Counted from the first letter of the stretch, positions 33,868 to 42,185 are shown. The stretch is 59,738 nucleotides of DNA from an uncultured Oscillospiraceae bacterium (GCA_934448295.1 CAKSEY010000018.1:1-59738); one strand, 5' to 3'. Notes: generated from the sequence alone by a model not told the origin. Numbers and translations: made by a program.

Positions 33868-35214
33868 TTACTCACCTCCAAAAACGCTTGTCATTTCTGG
33901 GAGCATTTCGCGCGCCCGCTCCGGCGGAACACCGAAGTACCATGCGTTGAAGTCCTCAGCCCTGAGCAGTCCCGCCTGAACCATCTGGAAGCGGCGGTTG
34001 AACTCGGTTCCGGTGTCCTCAAATACGCTGTCGCCGAACTCAATCGCGCATTCACCGTCCTCACACTCGAAGCCGTAAAACCTCGCCAGAGTGACAACGA
34101 TCTGACTGAGCGACTGGAGCACCGGACGGAGCTGCCGCTGTATCTGGCAGACCGTGTTGTATGTAGTTCTGTCCTCGGAAAGCACCTGCGTTGCGGTGAC
34201 AAGACCTTTCGCCGCGTCGAACGAGAACGTCCCGGAGCTTACGCCTATCTGCGTTTCGTAGAAACGAAGCTCCTTGTTGATTTTGGCGCTGTGCTCTGTT
34301 TCGCGAATCTGCGGAGCGTAAGCCATTATCTGCTGCTCCATCGTGGAAGTACCATCACCGCTTATCCCGACAAAGTAATCATCAGGAATACCCATGTCGC
34401 CCTTAAGGACGGACTTGTCGGCGAACACCTTCGCGGACATCTTTCTGAATTCCGCGCAATACTCCGAATGTGCCTCGTCTATCTCGTGAAGCGTGCCGAG
34501 GGAATTTGCGAAAATACTTATCGGCAGTTCGCTGTCGAGGTCTATGTTGTTCGCGTAGGGTGTGCGGAACGTCGCTATCATCGGAATGTCTGAGGGAATC
34601 CGCCCCTCCGGAAGAAGCATTGCCCACTTCGGTATCTCGGAAAGCTCCACCGTGCGTTTGGTGCCGTAAATGTACGCCGTGTTCCGGACGGTATGCACCC
34701 TGTCCCGGAATGTGTGGTGCTCCCGGCGCTCGTAGATTTTGCCGTGGTATCGGATACGTTCAAAAAATACGCCCTCGGTGATGTGCCCGTTCTCGTCCAG
34801 AGCCAGGGGCATGAAGTCACGGCTCGTCCCGGAATCGAAAAACATCTCGCCGGACTGCACGAAATACGGCTTTATCACCGTGTAACCGCCGACAAGGGTC
34901 TGCTGAACTATCCTGTCGAGGTTCGGCAGGAGATTCTTCTGGACGTGCTTGTTCAGCTCCTCGTCGGCGACCTCAAACTTGATTTCCCCGGTGACGAGCT
35001 GCGCAAGATACGCGGTTGATATGTAAGCCGTTGGCAGCGGCTTAAAATTCTTGTGGGTCTGCGCGAACGGAAGCTGTCCCTGGAACGCGTCCCACCAGAG
35101 GGAAGTCGCGGAGCGCATGGTCGGGCTTACCGCCGAATCTGTGATTTTAAAATCGTCCACGCCAGCTCCTCCTTTCCCTTTAAATAAGCCTTTAAGCGCG
35201 TTTAAAACATCCAT
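33868..35214 (-). CDS. portal protein
   Basis: The 448-aa protein lies between the large terminase and the F-like head gene. It contains portal-like elements: TAYISTAYLAQLVTGEIKFEV near the N-terminus, the PTRTP-like TFRTPYANNIDL, and a long helical crown region. It is SPP1-gp6-like and not DUF935-like, as far as can be judged by eye. The start overlaps the terminase stop closely. Confidence 0.8.
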   Translation of the reverse strand: MDVLNALKGLFKGKGGAGVDDFKITDSAVSPTMRSATSLWWDAFQGQLPFAQTHKNFKPLPTAYISTAYLAQLVTGEIKFEVADEELNKHVQKNLLPNLDRIVQQTLVGGYTVIKPYFVQSGEMFFDSGTSRDFMPLALDENGHITEGVFFERIRYHGKIYERREHHTFRDRVHTVRNTAYIYGTKRTVELSEIPKWAMLLPEGRIPSDIPMIATFRTPYANNIDLDSELPISIFANSLGTLHEIDEAHSEYCAEFRKMSAKVFADKSVLKGDMGIPDDYFVGISGDGTSTMEQQIMAYAPQIRETEHSAKINKELRFYETQIGVSSGTFSFDAAKGLVTATQVLSEDRTTYNTVCQIQRQLRPVLQSLSQIVVTLARFYGFECEDGECAIEFGDSVFEDTGTEFNRRFQMVQAGLLRAEDFNAWYFGVPPERAREMLPEMTSVFGGE

Positions 35215-35215
35215 T

Positions 35216-36460
35216 CTATCTCCTTATCAATCTCGGAATATACCGCTCGAAGCTGTATTCGAACGCGTCAAGCGTATCTATATCCGAGGTGCCGTTGTCC
35301 AGCCGGACGTCCTCGCCAACGACCTTATCGTCGTACACCGCGCCCTGAAATGCCTCCCGCAGCGTTTCGCATTCGGAAGTCAGCAGGAATCTTTCGCCGC
35401 CCATGAGCATGGTCGTCGCACGGATCCGGTCGATTATCGGGCGCTTGCGCGCGTTTTTTACCGTCAGGTTGAGCGGATCTATGTATTCCCGCAGCCCGGC
35501 GATAAGCGTCTGCTCGGCGCTGTCGGCGTAGATGTCCTCGATTTTGCCGTAATCCCGCTGAACTCCCTCGCAGAATTCGAAGATACGCTTGTATATCTGC
35601 TGCGGGGTCAGTCCGGTAGCGGGAACGCGTTCGCTCCGCAGGGCAATAAGCTTCCCGTAATCGGAGGTCACGCCCGTTGCGACCATAGCGTGAGCCGAGC
35701 CGTTGCCGCCCCAGTCCACGCCAACGTTTATCATGTCCAGCCGGGGGAGCGGCTCCGGAGCGGCGAACGCGGGGATATTATCCGAGAACACACGGTAAAT
35801 AGCGCCCGCCGCCACTACCCACTTTCCGAGAATGAAGCGGTCGTAGAACACGCCGGTGTACTCCTTTTTCAAGTCTGAAACGTACTCCGGCGGCAAAGTC
35901 GTATTATCGTCAATACTGAAGAATACGGAAAGCCACTCATCGGCTAGTTTTTCATTCTCCAGATATTTTTTCTTCAGCCAATGCGTAGGCGTATCGGGAT
36001 TTGTGGTAGCCAAAAGTTTTGCTCCGGGAACTCTCAGTCGAGATAACAGCATGACGAAGAAGCCCTCCGGGAACAACGTCAGCTCGTCGCAGTATGCACC
36101 GCCTATTGTAAGTCCGCGGATCTTGTTTTCGCTGGATTCATCGTTCGCTCCTTCAAGGAGAATTTTGTGTCCAAAAAGGAACCCCTCCTTTGCTGATAAT
36201 GAATATGTAAAGTTTCTTTCGCCGATAAGCGTCTGTAACGGCATAAGACAGTTTCGCTTAAGCGTTTGAAGCGTTTTCCCACACATAAGAAAAAGATATT
36301 CTTTTGGACGTGTAGCCACCCATAGCGCCCATATTATTAAAGATATCCATGTCTTTCCCGCTGAAACGCTGCCTTGCAGGATATTTACCCGCCGCAGCTT
36401 ACCCTGTTTCATAACCCGAATCAGGTCGTTCTGCTTTTTCGTGAATTCTATCTTACCCAT
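35216..36460 (-). CDS. terL: terminase large subunit
   Basis: The 414-aa protein has an ATPase domain with Walker A GSVSAGKTW (about residues 31-39), a Walker B-like IGGAYCDELTLF, and the TTNPDTPTHWLKKKYL motif-III region. The nuclease part carries VGVDWGGNGSA and an acidic IYADSAEQ. This is the PBSX/XtmB family. It packages DNA into proheads. It overlaps the small subunit gene. Confidence 0.9.
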   Translation of the reverse strand: MGKIEFTKKQNDLIRVMKQGKLRRVNILQGSVSAGKTWISLIIWALWVATRPKEYLFLMCGKTLQTLKRNCLMPLQTLIGERNFTYSLSAKEGFLFGHKILLEGANDESSENKIRGLTIGGAYCDELTLFPEGFFVMLLSRLRVPGAKLLATTNPDTPTHWLKKKYLENEKLADEWLSVFFSIDDNTTLPPEYVSDLKKEYTGVFYDRFILGKWVVAAGAIYRVFSDNIPAFAAPEPLPRLDMINVGVDWGGNGSAHAMVATGVTSDYGKLIALRSERVPATGLTPQQIYKRIFEFCEGVQRDYGKIEDIYADSAEQTLIAGLREYIDPLNLTVKNARKRPIIDRIRATTMLMGGERFLLTSECETLREAFQGAVYDDKVVGEDVRLDNGTSDIDTLDAFEYSFERYIPRLIRR

Positions 36461-36908
36461 TTTTCAGCGCCTCCAGAATATCCGCCAGGGCGCCGTCCGA
36501 ATTGCGCGAACCGCCGCCGTTCCGGCTGTAATCTCCGCTCTTTTTATTTATAAGGTAGAACTCGATAGCCGCCTGGGACGGAGGAATGTGGCGCTCCTTA
36601 GTCTCCACGGTTTTCACTCCGTTCACGCACCTGACGGTGCGGTCGGTGACAGTGTAGCCGGTCGCCGCCCGCATGAGCGCCTGCTCCACCTCGGCGGTCA
36701 GGAGCTCGCTGTTCTGGTTTAGAAGCTCGTTCAGCCCGCCGCAGCGGGACTTTATTTCGGAGATCTTTTTCGCGCGCTTCGCTTCGTTATTCGTGGACAA
36801 ATATGCCTCCACAAGCTGCTGCACTGCGGAGGTCTGTTCTGTGCTGTTTTTTTCACGCTCGGCAATGGCAGCGCCGAGGGCTGCTATGCTCTTTTTCTTT
36901 CTGCTCAT
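36453..36908 (-). CDS. terminase small subunit
   Basis: The 151-aa protein is helical with a basic N-terminus (MSRKKKSIAALGAAI). It has EVEQALMRAATGYTVTDRTVRCVNGVK and the KERHIPPSQAAIEFYLINK signature of XtmA-type small subunits. It overlaps terL by eight bases and starts the packaging operon after the structured leader. Confidence 0.8.
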   Translation of the reverse strand: MSRKKKSIAALGAAIAEREKNSTEQTSAVQQLVEAYLSTNNEAKRAKKISEIKSRCGGLNELLNQNSELLTAEVEQALMRAATGYTVTDRTVRCVNGVKTVETKERHIPPSQAAIEFYLINKKSGDYSRNGGGSRNSDGALADILEALKNG

Positions 36909-37230
36909 GCTGTCACCTCTTTCATATACGTTTAAATGCGCTTAATTCACGTTTAAATTCGCGATTTGATTCGTAGCGGGGAAACTACCCTCTGAAAAAT
37001 TATGCGGCGCTTACAGGCGATTTTCCGCGCTGATTCTCCGGAGCATTCCGGATATATCTTCAAATGCGTTCAAAGGGGCTTCAAAAGCGCCGTTCGTGTC
37101 CCGGCAATGAAATTACCCTCGGAAACGCACAAGGCGCTTACAGACGATTTCAGGCGGGTACTTTAAATGCCCGCCCGAAATCATGATGATATAGCTTCGC
37201 CGTATCCGTTCGGAACCATGTTCCGCAGAT
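36909..37230 (-). promoter_or_regulatory. structured leader with imperfect direct repeats
   Basis: This 322-base non-coding stretch lies between the NusG-like gene and the terminase genes. Minus-strand hairpins include CGGAACatgGTTCCG, a 13-bp G-U-tolerant stem at 37149-37181 (GATTTCGGGCGGG with CCCGCCTGAAATC), and TCCGGA-ATGC-TCCGGA. A block of about 50 bases centred on CTGTAAGCGCC and AGGGTA(A/G)TTTC occurs twice, about 115 bases apart. Two TTTAAA-centred motifs lie at its end. The proximity to a LoaP-like protein suggests an antitermination receiver, but the exact recognition element is inferred. Confidence 0.55.
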
Positions 37231-37749
37231 TCAGAGGATATATTTCACCACTCCGGAGCTTATCAACGGAGAAGTGCCTGCGGCTTCGATCTCGCAGCCG
37301 AGAATGATCTCGTAATGCCTGCCGTAGATCGTAACGTCCGCCACGGCGCGTTTGCCGCGCCTGTTAAATCGGATTATTCTGTGTTCGAAGCGTTTCAGGA
37401 AGCCGTCAGTAATGTGGAGTACACCTTCGGAAACATAGCCCAGGCTTATACCCAGCGGACAGCCGCCGTTGCAGAGGAAGCGTATATATTCCTCCTCGGT
37501 CTGGCTGAGCTGCGAGGCGCTGAGCAGTTTCAGCGTTCCGTAACAGAATTTCACCGCCTGCCAGATGTCCGCAGTCAGCTCCGAATCGAGGAACACATAC
37601 CCGCTGAACAGCAGTATCTCCCGCTGAACCCATTTTCCGCGGCGGCGCTCCTGAACCAGACGGCGGGGAGCATACGCCGTGATATTCTTTCCGGCAAGCT
37701 GCCTGACGACCGACATCTCCTTGCCGGACTGACAATATATAACGTACAC
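37231..37749 (-). CDS. NusG/LoaP-like processive antiterminator
   Basis: The product is 172 aa from the GTG at 37749 (AGGAGG, seven-base spacing); the longer ORF has no ribosome site. Residues 1-100 are a NusG N-terminal domain (VYVIYCQSGKEMSVV, LLFSGYVFLDSEL). Then a CNGGCPLGISLGYV stretch precedes the C-terminal KOW domain (HITDGFLKRFEHRIIRFNRRGK). The match to the LoaP/UpxY type is closer than to housekeeping NusG. Such proteins load on RNA polymerase at a specific leader and let it pass terminators. It is encoded immediately before the late operon. Confidence 0.82.
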   Translation of the reverse strand: MYVIYCQSGKEMSVVRQLAGKNITAYAPRRLVQERRRGKWVQREILLFSGYVFLDSELTADIWQAVKFCYGTLKLLSASQLSQTEEEYIRFLCNGGCPLGISLGYVSEGVLHITDGFLKRFEHRIIRFNRRGKRAVADVTIYGRHYEIILGCEIEAAGTSPLISSGVVKYIL

Positions 37750-37750
37750 G

Positions 37751-38287
37751 TTAGCCCTCCTGTTTGCTGTTGATGAACTGCACCAGTGAGCGGTACAGCT
37801 CCGGATTTTCCTTTGCCATGGCGTCGAAGATATCTTCCTTGAAGCTCTCAAACGCCACGTTCTTGAGGTTCGCCGTCCTGATGTCCGTGGAATTTTTCAG
37901 GCTCACCGCCCTGATGAGCGCCGTTGCCTTTTCGATGAGCTTCAGCGGGTCGGCTTCTTTCAGCGCGATCTCGTCCATCTGCTGGACTGCCTGCAGCACC
38001 TTATGGGATACCAGCCGCGCAATGCCCTCGGTGGTATCGAGCTGCGGGAACTTCTGCATTTCCTCGGTCAGAGCCCGCATATTCTCGCTGGCAAGGCGTA
38101 TCTCCTGCACGCTGGCGTTAAGTCCCTGAGCGTACCGGCAGACCGCCGCCTCGGACAGCGTGATATTCGCCGTTTCCCGGACGAAAGCGCACACGTCCCG
38201 GTAGGTGTAGTCGCCCATTATCATCTGCTCGACAGCTTCCTTGATGTCAGCGGGGAGGCTGTCTATCTTGCTGTGCTTACGCTTCAT
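37751..38287 (-). CDS. DUF3486 / Mu gp27-like protein
   Basis: The 178-aa helical protein starts MKRKHSKIDSLPADIKEAVEQMIMGDYTYRDV, which is the DUF3486 N-terminal HTH-like pattern. Mu gp27 belongs to the same family and is a terminase-linked protein. It overlaps the GTG of the NusG-like gene, so the two are coupled. Confidence 0.8.
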   Translation of the reverse strand: MKRKHSKIDSLPADIKEAVEQMIMGDYTYRDVCAFVRETANITLSEAAVCRYAQGLNASVQEIRLASENMRALTEEMQKFPQLDTTEGIARLVSHKVLQAVQQMDEIALKEADPLKLIEKATALIRAVSLKNSTDIRTANLKNVAFESFKEDIFDAMAKENPELYRSLVQFINSKQEG

Positions 38288-38290
38288 GGC

Positions 38291-38611
38291 TCACCGCCTT
38301 ATGCACGGGTCTGAGACCTTTCCGTTCAGGAATGCGATACCTTTCGCCGTCAGCTTGGCTTCAAGGCTGTGAAGCTCCGCGTCCGCAAGGTCGCTGACCT
38401 CGCCGTGGAACTCAATATCACGGAGCTTTATGTAGCCGCCCTCGTTCAGATAATTCACGCAGTCGGCTATCTCGGATTCCGTCATTTCGGCTCCCAGACC
38501 GTATTCCAGATCGCGGATATGGACGTATCTGGTCCGCAGAGCGTTTATAGCCCGGAGCACCCGGGCGTTGTTGTCGCAGAATTTTTCACGGTGTACTCTT
38601 TCCATGTCCAT
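38291..38611 (-). CDS. Mu gp26-like winged-helix protein
   Basis: The 106-aa protein has the arrangement seen in VpaChn25_0724-like phage proteins: an N-terminal helix with REKFCDNNARVLRAINALR and a wing (YLNEGGYIKLRDIEF). It is found between gp25-like and gp27-like genes. Its function is unknown. Confidence 0.65.
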   Translation of the reverse strand: MDMERVHREKFCDNNARVLRAINALRTRYVHIRDLEYGLGAEMTESEIADCVNYLNEGGYIKLRDIEFHGEVSDLADAELHSLEAKLTAKGIAFLNGKVSDPCIRR

Positions 38612-38616
38612 CTATA

Positions 38617-38973
38617 TCACCCCTTTTTCAAGTCGTCGATTTTATTTTCCAGCCGGCTCATGGTGCGGATAAAATCGGCGTTCCGCACGGTGTTTTCCTT
38701 GAGAAAATCTATGTTGCTCTCTATTTTCTCAATGGATTTTTTCAGTTCGTTAAGTTCAGATTTACTAGCGTATTTTTCGTCGGCGCTTTCGATTTTGCTT
38801 TTGAGCTCGTCCACCTCTGAGCGGCTGGCACGGCTGTTAAGCCTGCCCTTAAGTTCCTCCACCTCCGAACAGCTTGCCCGGCTGTCCAGCTGGTCGAAGC
38901 TGCGCTTCAGGAAGAACGTTATCGCGCCCATGCCGACAGTAAGTATCATATTGTAGATAGTGTCGAAGTCCAC
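38617..38973 (-). CDS. DUF2730 / Mu gp25-like membrane coiled-coil protein
   Basis: The product is 118 aa from the GTG at 38973 (GAGGTG ahead). It has one membrane helix (FDTIYNMILTVGMGAITFFL) followed by a repetitive coiled coil (SRASCSEVEELKGRL, SRASRSEVDELKSKI, then more heptads). It is the first gene after the promoter at 39011-39039. In Mu, gp25 lies between the lysis and packaging genes. Confidence 0.7.
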   Translation of the reverse strand: MDFDTIYNMILTVGMGAITFFLKRSFDQLDSRASCSEVEELKGRLNSRASRSEVDELKSKIESADEKYASKSELNELKKSIEKIESNIDFLKENTVRNADFIRTMSRLENKIDDLKKG

Positions 38974-39010
38974 GGTATCACCTCTTTGAAATGTTATTTT
39001 TGCTACGCAT

Positions 39011-39039
39011 ATTATACTATAAAAATGCACCTTTGTAAA
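39011..39039 (-). promoter_or_regulatory. promoter of the second (late) transcription unit
   Basis: -35 TTTACA (39034-39039) and -10 TATAAT (39011-39016), 17-bp spacer, 38 bp upstream of the GTG at 38973. It lies between the terminator at 39067-39098 and the gp25-like gene. Mor is encoded just upstream and may act here, though the -35 is near consensus. Confidence 0.65.
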
Positions 39040-39066
39040 AAGTGAAATCACAAAGCGAAACGACAT

Positions 39067-39098
39067 AAAAAAACGGCTCACCGCATTTGCGATGAGCC
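39067..39098 (-). terminator. intrinsic terminator after mor
   Basis: GGCTCA-TCGC and GCGG-TGAGCC form a 10-bp stem around AAAT, followed on the minus strand by seven T. It ends the early/middle operon. Confidence 0.8.
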
Positions 39099-39103
39099 AT
39101 AAA

Positions 39104-39367
39104 TCACTTTGAAAGCCGCCGTACCTCCGACACCGGAAGTTCCAGTTCCCGGGCTATCTGCTCCGGAGTGTCGCCGTTCTGCCGCCTTGACCGGATATAT
39201 GCTGCGATTTCCGGGGACGACACCAGCGACCGCGCTTTCGGTATCCAGATCTGCGAACCTCCGAACGTATCCACCAGCGCCAGATAATTCTCCAGCCCGA
39301 TAATGTCCGCCACCTCCTGCTGATCGGCGTTAAGGTGGCTCTTCTTTACCAGCATTGCAAGTCCCAT
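39104..39367 (-). CDS. mor: Mor-family transcription activator
   Basis: The product is 87 aa from the ATG at 39367 (AAAAGGAG eight bases upstream). It contains the Mor/C hallmark (LVDTFGGSQIWIPKA) and a C-terminal helix-turn-helix (DTPEQIARELELPVSEVRRL). In Mu, Mor activates the middle promoter and C the late promoters. This phage seems to have only one such activator, at the end of its early/middle operon. Confidence 0.85.
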   Translation of the reverse strand: MGLAMLVKKSHLNADQQEVADIIGLENYLALVDTFGGSQIWIPKARSLVSSPEIAAYIRSRRQNGDTPEQIARELELPVSEVRRLSK

Positions 39368-39821
39368 TCTTACCACTCCTTTTCAGTTTGTTCTGCTCCG
39401 AGCGGAGTATCCGCTTCAGCATTTCGATTATCTCCGAACCCTCCGCCCGTGTTACCCGGCTGAAAATATCCCTGTCCGGGCGGATATCTCTGCCGGTCAC
39501 CTTGGAGATAACGCCCCTTAGCCGTTCCCGGGGCTTGATGTCCGACGGAGAAATATCCGCTATGCGATAGATCAGCCGGAAGCACATATTCTGCTGTTCC
39601 CCGGTGACAAGCTCCGGCAGCGGCGCGATCTGCGCCCGGTATTCCTCCAGCCGCTTAATGATGAAATCCGCCTGCTGCTCGTTAAGCTCCGAGATGTGGT
39701 CTTTCAGTGAAAACTGCTTTATCCACAGGTGGAGGTTATCGTCGTTCCCGGCGCTCCGGTCGAGCAGTCCGGCGGCAGCGCCGAGGGCATATATCCGCCG
39801 GATCTGTTCCCTGGTCGCCAT
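39330..39821 (-). CDS. Mu Gp16-like protein (DUF1018)
   Basis: The 163-aa protein starts MATREQIRRIYALGAAAGLLDR, the typical Gp16 N-terminus, and has a basic C-terminal half (DIKPRERLRGVISKVTGRD). It is found just before mor in nearly all Mu-like phages. Its function is unknown. The 3' end overlaps mor. Confidence 0.85.
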   Translation of the reverse strand: MATREQIRRIYALGAAAGLLDRSAGNDDNLHLWIKQFSLKDHISELNEQQADFIIKRLEEYRAQIAPLPELVTGEQQNMCFRLIYRIADISPSDIKPRERLRGVISKVTGRDIRPDRDIFSRVTRAEGSEIIEMLKRILRSEQNKLKRSGKNGTCNAGKEEPP

Positions 39822-40459
39822 CAGCTCACCGCGATCTTGGTGGAGCTGTCCACAGCCACGCCGCGGTTTATGCAGCTCAGCAGTTTCTCCTCGTCAGCGC
39901 CGGACATCTCCACAAGGTTCCGGAACGTCTGCCAGACCACCGCCTCGGCGTACAGATAGGCGTAATCTCCCGCGTCCTGCTCGGAGAAACCGCCTAGCTT
40001 CATGAGATTGTCGCGGTCGGTTTCGAATTTCGCGCCCTTGAGCTTCTTCGTCAGCGCCGCCTTTGCCTTTTCGTCGCAGGGAAGCTGCGCGATAACCTCC
40101 GCCGGAGCCGCCTTTGTGTAGCTGTTGGTGTACATTCCGATGAGCATACGCTCTATGTCCTTGTTCTTCGGCTTGACCTCGGTCTTGGTCTCCACGCTGA
40201 AGATATCCCCGAACACCTCTCCCAGAGCCTTTTTCAGGCACTCCGGGAAAACCACGGAAAGGCTCTGCGCCTCGGTGTAGGTGACAGCCGCCTGAGAATC
40301 CGGGTCGGCGTATGTAGCAGACTTGAATTTGGTGTCAAGCACATCATCGCCGCCGCGCTCCAGGAAGTACGCTTCAAGCTGCTTCTTCCGGTCTGAGAGC
40401 TTCGCGATATCCGCCTTTATCCGGCTGAGCTCCCGGACTTTTTCTACGACCTCGTTCAT
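39821..40459 (-). CDS. hypothetical protein (Gam position)
   Basis: The product is 212 aa from the ATG at 40459 (GAGGAGG upstream; an in-frame GTG two codons earlier is less likely). It has an N-terminal coiled coil (VEKVRELSRIKADIAKLSDRK) followed by alpha/beta sequence without recognisable motif. In Mu-like phages a Gam nuclease inhibitor often lies here, and the helical start fits, but the rest does not match Gam as I know it. Confidence 0.55.
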   Translation of the reverse strand: MNEVVEKVRELSRIKADIAKLSDRKKQLEAYFLERGGDDVLDTKFKSATYADPDSQAAVTYTEAQSLSVVFPECLKKALGEVFGDIFSVETKTEVKPKNKDIERMLIGMYTNSYTKAAPAEVIAQLPCDEKAKAALTKKLKGAKFETDRDNLMKLGGFSEQDAGDYAYLYAEAVVWQTFRNLVEMSGADEEKLLSCINRGVAVDSSTKIAVS

Positions 40460-40704
40460 CTGCACACCTCCTCATACAGCGCTGTTGCGCAATGGGGGCA
40501 GCAGAATATTCCGCCGAACTTCTTTATCCGCTCCATTCCGCCGCAGAACCGGCAGGAATCAACGTGCCTGGAAACGATGAGCCTGCCGTCAGCCGTGGCG
40601 GTAAGGTCTACCGGAGTTCCCGCAGGTAAATCGAGGTACTCCGCCATGTCGCGCGGTATTGTCAGTCCGCGGGACTTTGTGAGCTTCTTGTATTTCTTGT
40701 CCAT
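40456..40704 (-). CDS. AbrB-type regulator with C-terminal zinc ribbon
   Basis: The 82-aa protein has an AbrB/SpoVT swapped-hairpin domain (KKYKKLTKSRGLTIPRDM, then VDLTATADGRLIV) followed by two CxxC pairs (CRFCGG and CCPHC). AbrB-like proteins bind DNA as dimers. The fused zinc ribbon is unusual for so short a protein. It overlaps the next gene by four bases. Confidence 0.75.
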   Translation of the reverse strand: MDKKYKKLTKSRGLTIPRDMAEYLDLPAGTPVDLTATADGRLIVSRHVDSCRFCGGMERIKKFGGIFCCPHCATALYEEVCR

Positions 40705-40733
40705 AAAAGTCTCCTTAAACAGTATTTAAAGTG

Positions 40734-41576
40734 TTAATCAGATTCCAGCAGAGCCTTCATTTCCTCGAAGCCCTGCCGCGCTCCGGCTTTTCGCCGGGAA
40801 CTGCCCCGGAACTCCACCGGGAAGCACCGCTCCAGAATCCGGTCGTATATCCGGGCGTACCGCATATCCGCCGGGTGTTTCAGCTCCTCCAGCGTGAGAT
40901 TCGTGGTGTATATCGCCGGAAGCCCCGCACGATAGCGGCTGTCCACGATGTTGTAGACCTGCTCCAGCGCGTAATCCGTGGAGCGCTCCGCGCCGAGGTC
41001 GTCCAGGATAAGCAGGTTGATGGAGCTCATGCGGCTGCAAACATCCTCCGCGCCGCCGTCAATAAGCTTGACGAGCGAGGTCATAACGACCGACACTCCA
41101 TGTTCCAGCAGCTCGTTCGCGATACACGCAGCCGTGTGGGTTTTGCCCGTTCCCACGCCGCCGAACAGCAGCAGTCCGCGGTTATCCTGCCGCATTTGCG
41201 GGAATTTCGCGGCGTACCTGCGGCACGTTTCCACGCTGTGGGCGTTTTCGCCGCCCCGGTCGGAGCTTGCGAACCTCGCCTGTGCAAGCGCGGAATCCAT
41301 GAGCGACAGCCTCCGGAGCTCTCCGGCGCGCATCTGCGCCATGAGCGCGGCGCTCTGGTTCTTCTCCTCGGCCTTCGCCTGTTTCATGCACTCGCACCAC
41401 ACCGGGACGATCACCTCCTCGCCGCCGACCTCAATGCGGCTGCGCTTTTTCCCGCCGCACTTTCCGCAGCGGAGCAGCCCGTCACTGTCGGTGTAGTCGC
41501 CCTCCAGCGGAGGATTCGTTTCCATGTGCGCCGCTGCCAGCGACCGCACGAATGCGGCTCCGTTAATTTTAACCAT
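40734..41576 (-). CDS. DnaC/IstB-like ATPase
   Basis: About 280 aa from the ATG at 41576 (a TTG three codons earlier is also possible). An N-terminal zinc site (CGKCGGKK and WCEC, about 37-60) precedes an AAA+ domain with Walker A GGVGTGKTH (about 145), Walker B INLLILDDLG and sensor TTNLTLEELK. DnaC-like proteins load helicase. Together with the upstream replisome-organiser-like gene this gives the phage a replication-restart module. It partly overlaps that gene. Confidence 0.82.
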   Translation of the reverse strand: MVKINGAAFVRSLAAAHMETNPPLEGDYTDSDGLLRCGKCGGKKRSRIEVGGEEVIVPVWCECMKQAKAEEKNQSAALMAQMRAGELRRLSLMDSALAQARFASSDRGGENAHSVETCRRYAAKFPQMRQDNRGLLLFGGVGTGKTHTAACIANELLEHGVSVVMTSLVKLIDGGAEDVCSRMSSINLLILDDLGAERSTDYALEQVYNIVDSRYRAGLPAIYTTNLTLEELKHPADMRYARIYDRILERCFPVEFRGSSRRKAGARQGFEEMKALLESD

Positions 41577-42000
41577 AGTCGTCAAACGGATTGCCTGCCA
41601 TCGGCGGCGCCGGAACCGGCGCGGGTGCGCTGTCGGAATACTGTCCCTCGGCGACCTTGACGAGATTCCCCGGCTGCATTATCCAGTCGAAGCTGGCGCG
41701 CCAGTTCCGGGAATTCTTCCCGCAGAGGAACGCGCTCCGGGCGGCGGTGCTGAACACCTGCTCCAGATCGTAGCCGTCCTTCTGCGCCTTAGCGATGGCG
41801 CGGCGGCGCTTGTCGGTCAGCCGCGTTGCCGGAGGAAGCCGGGTGCATATCCGGTTGAAGCTGTCCAGCACCGCCTTGTAGTCGTGCGCGGGCGGGTTCT
41901 TCAGCTCCTTCAGGAACGCCTGGAGCTCCTTCCACTGGGAAGCGGTCAGCTCAATGTCCGTGGAACGGTCGTTCTCGTAGTCATATAGCCTGAATTTCAT
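41569..42000 (-). CDS. replisome organiser C-terminal-like protein
   Basis: The product is 143 aa from the ATG at 42000 (AAAGGAG eleven bases upstream). Residues 60-120 carry TDKRRRAIAKAQKDGYDLEQ and SFDWIMQPGNLVKVAEGQY, the C-terminal signature of DnaD-like phage replisome organisers. The N-terminal DNA-binding half is absent or divergent (SQWKELQAFLKEL). The preceding 65-base leader resembles that of the gene starting at 43152. Confidence 0.65.
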   Translation of the reverse strand: MKFRLYDYENDRSTDIELTASQWKELQAFLKELKNPPAHDYKAVLDSFNRICTRLPPATRLTDKRRRAIAKAQKDGYDLEQVFSTAARSAFLCGKNSRNWRASFDWIMQPGNLVKVAEGQYSDSAPAPVPAPPMAGNPFDDYG

Positions 42001-42041
42001 GCAATCACTCTCCTTTCTGCCGGTATATCCGGCGTAATCCC

Positions 42042-42152
42042 TGCTCTGTGTTTTCACGGGCTTGCAACCGTTCCATGCGGAGCCACATTAGGGTCGTCAA
42101 AGCTCGGCTGCGCGGCGTCCATGCCGCGCTTTTGGCTTTGACTTCACAGCGT
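42042..42152 (-). repeat. duplicated leader A with nested hairpin
   Basis: About 60 bases (42042-42105) match 43177-43241 at roughly 75% (shared core GGGCTTGCAACCGTTCC on the plus strand). On its upstream side a nested hairpin is formed by GTCAAAGC/GCTTTGAC and GCGCGGC/GCCGCGC (42095-42152). It precedes the gene starting at 42000. Confidence 0.65.
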
Positions 42153-42185
42153 CCTGCTGGGCGGGGGACTATGCCCCCGAATAAA

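Noticed and set aside
36909..37230. Mu-type strong gyrase site in the middle of the phage
   Set aside because: The position is about 40% from the left end and no gyrase-site sequence can be recognised; the RNA leader explanation fits better.
39821..40459. Gam host-nuclease inhibitor
   Set aside because: Position fits but the sequence after the first helix does not match the Gam family as I know it.
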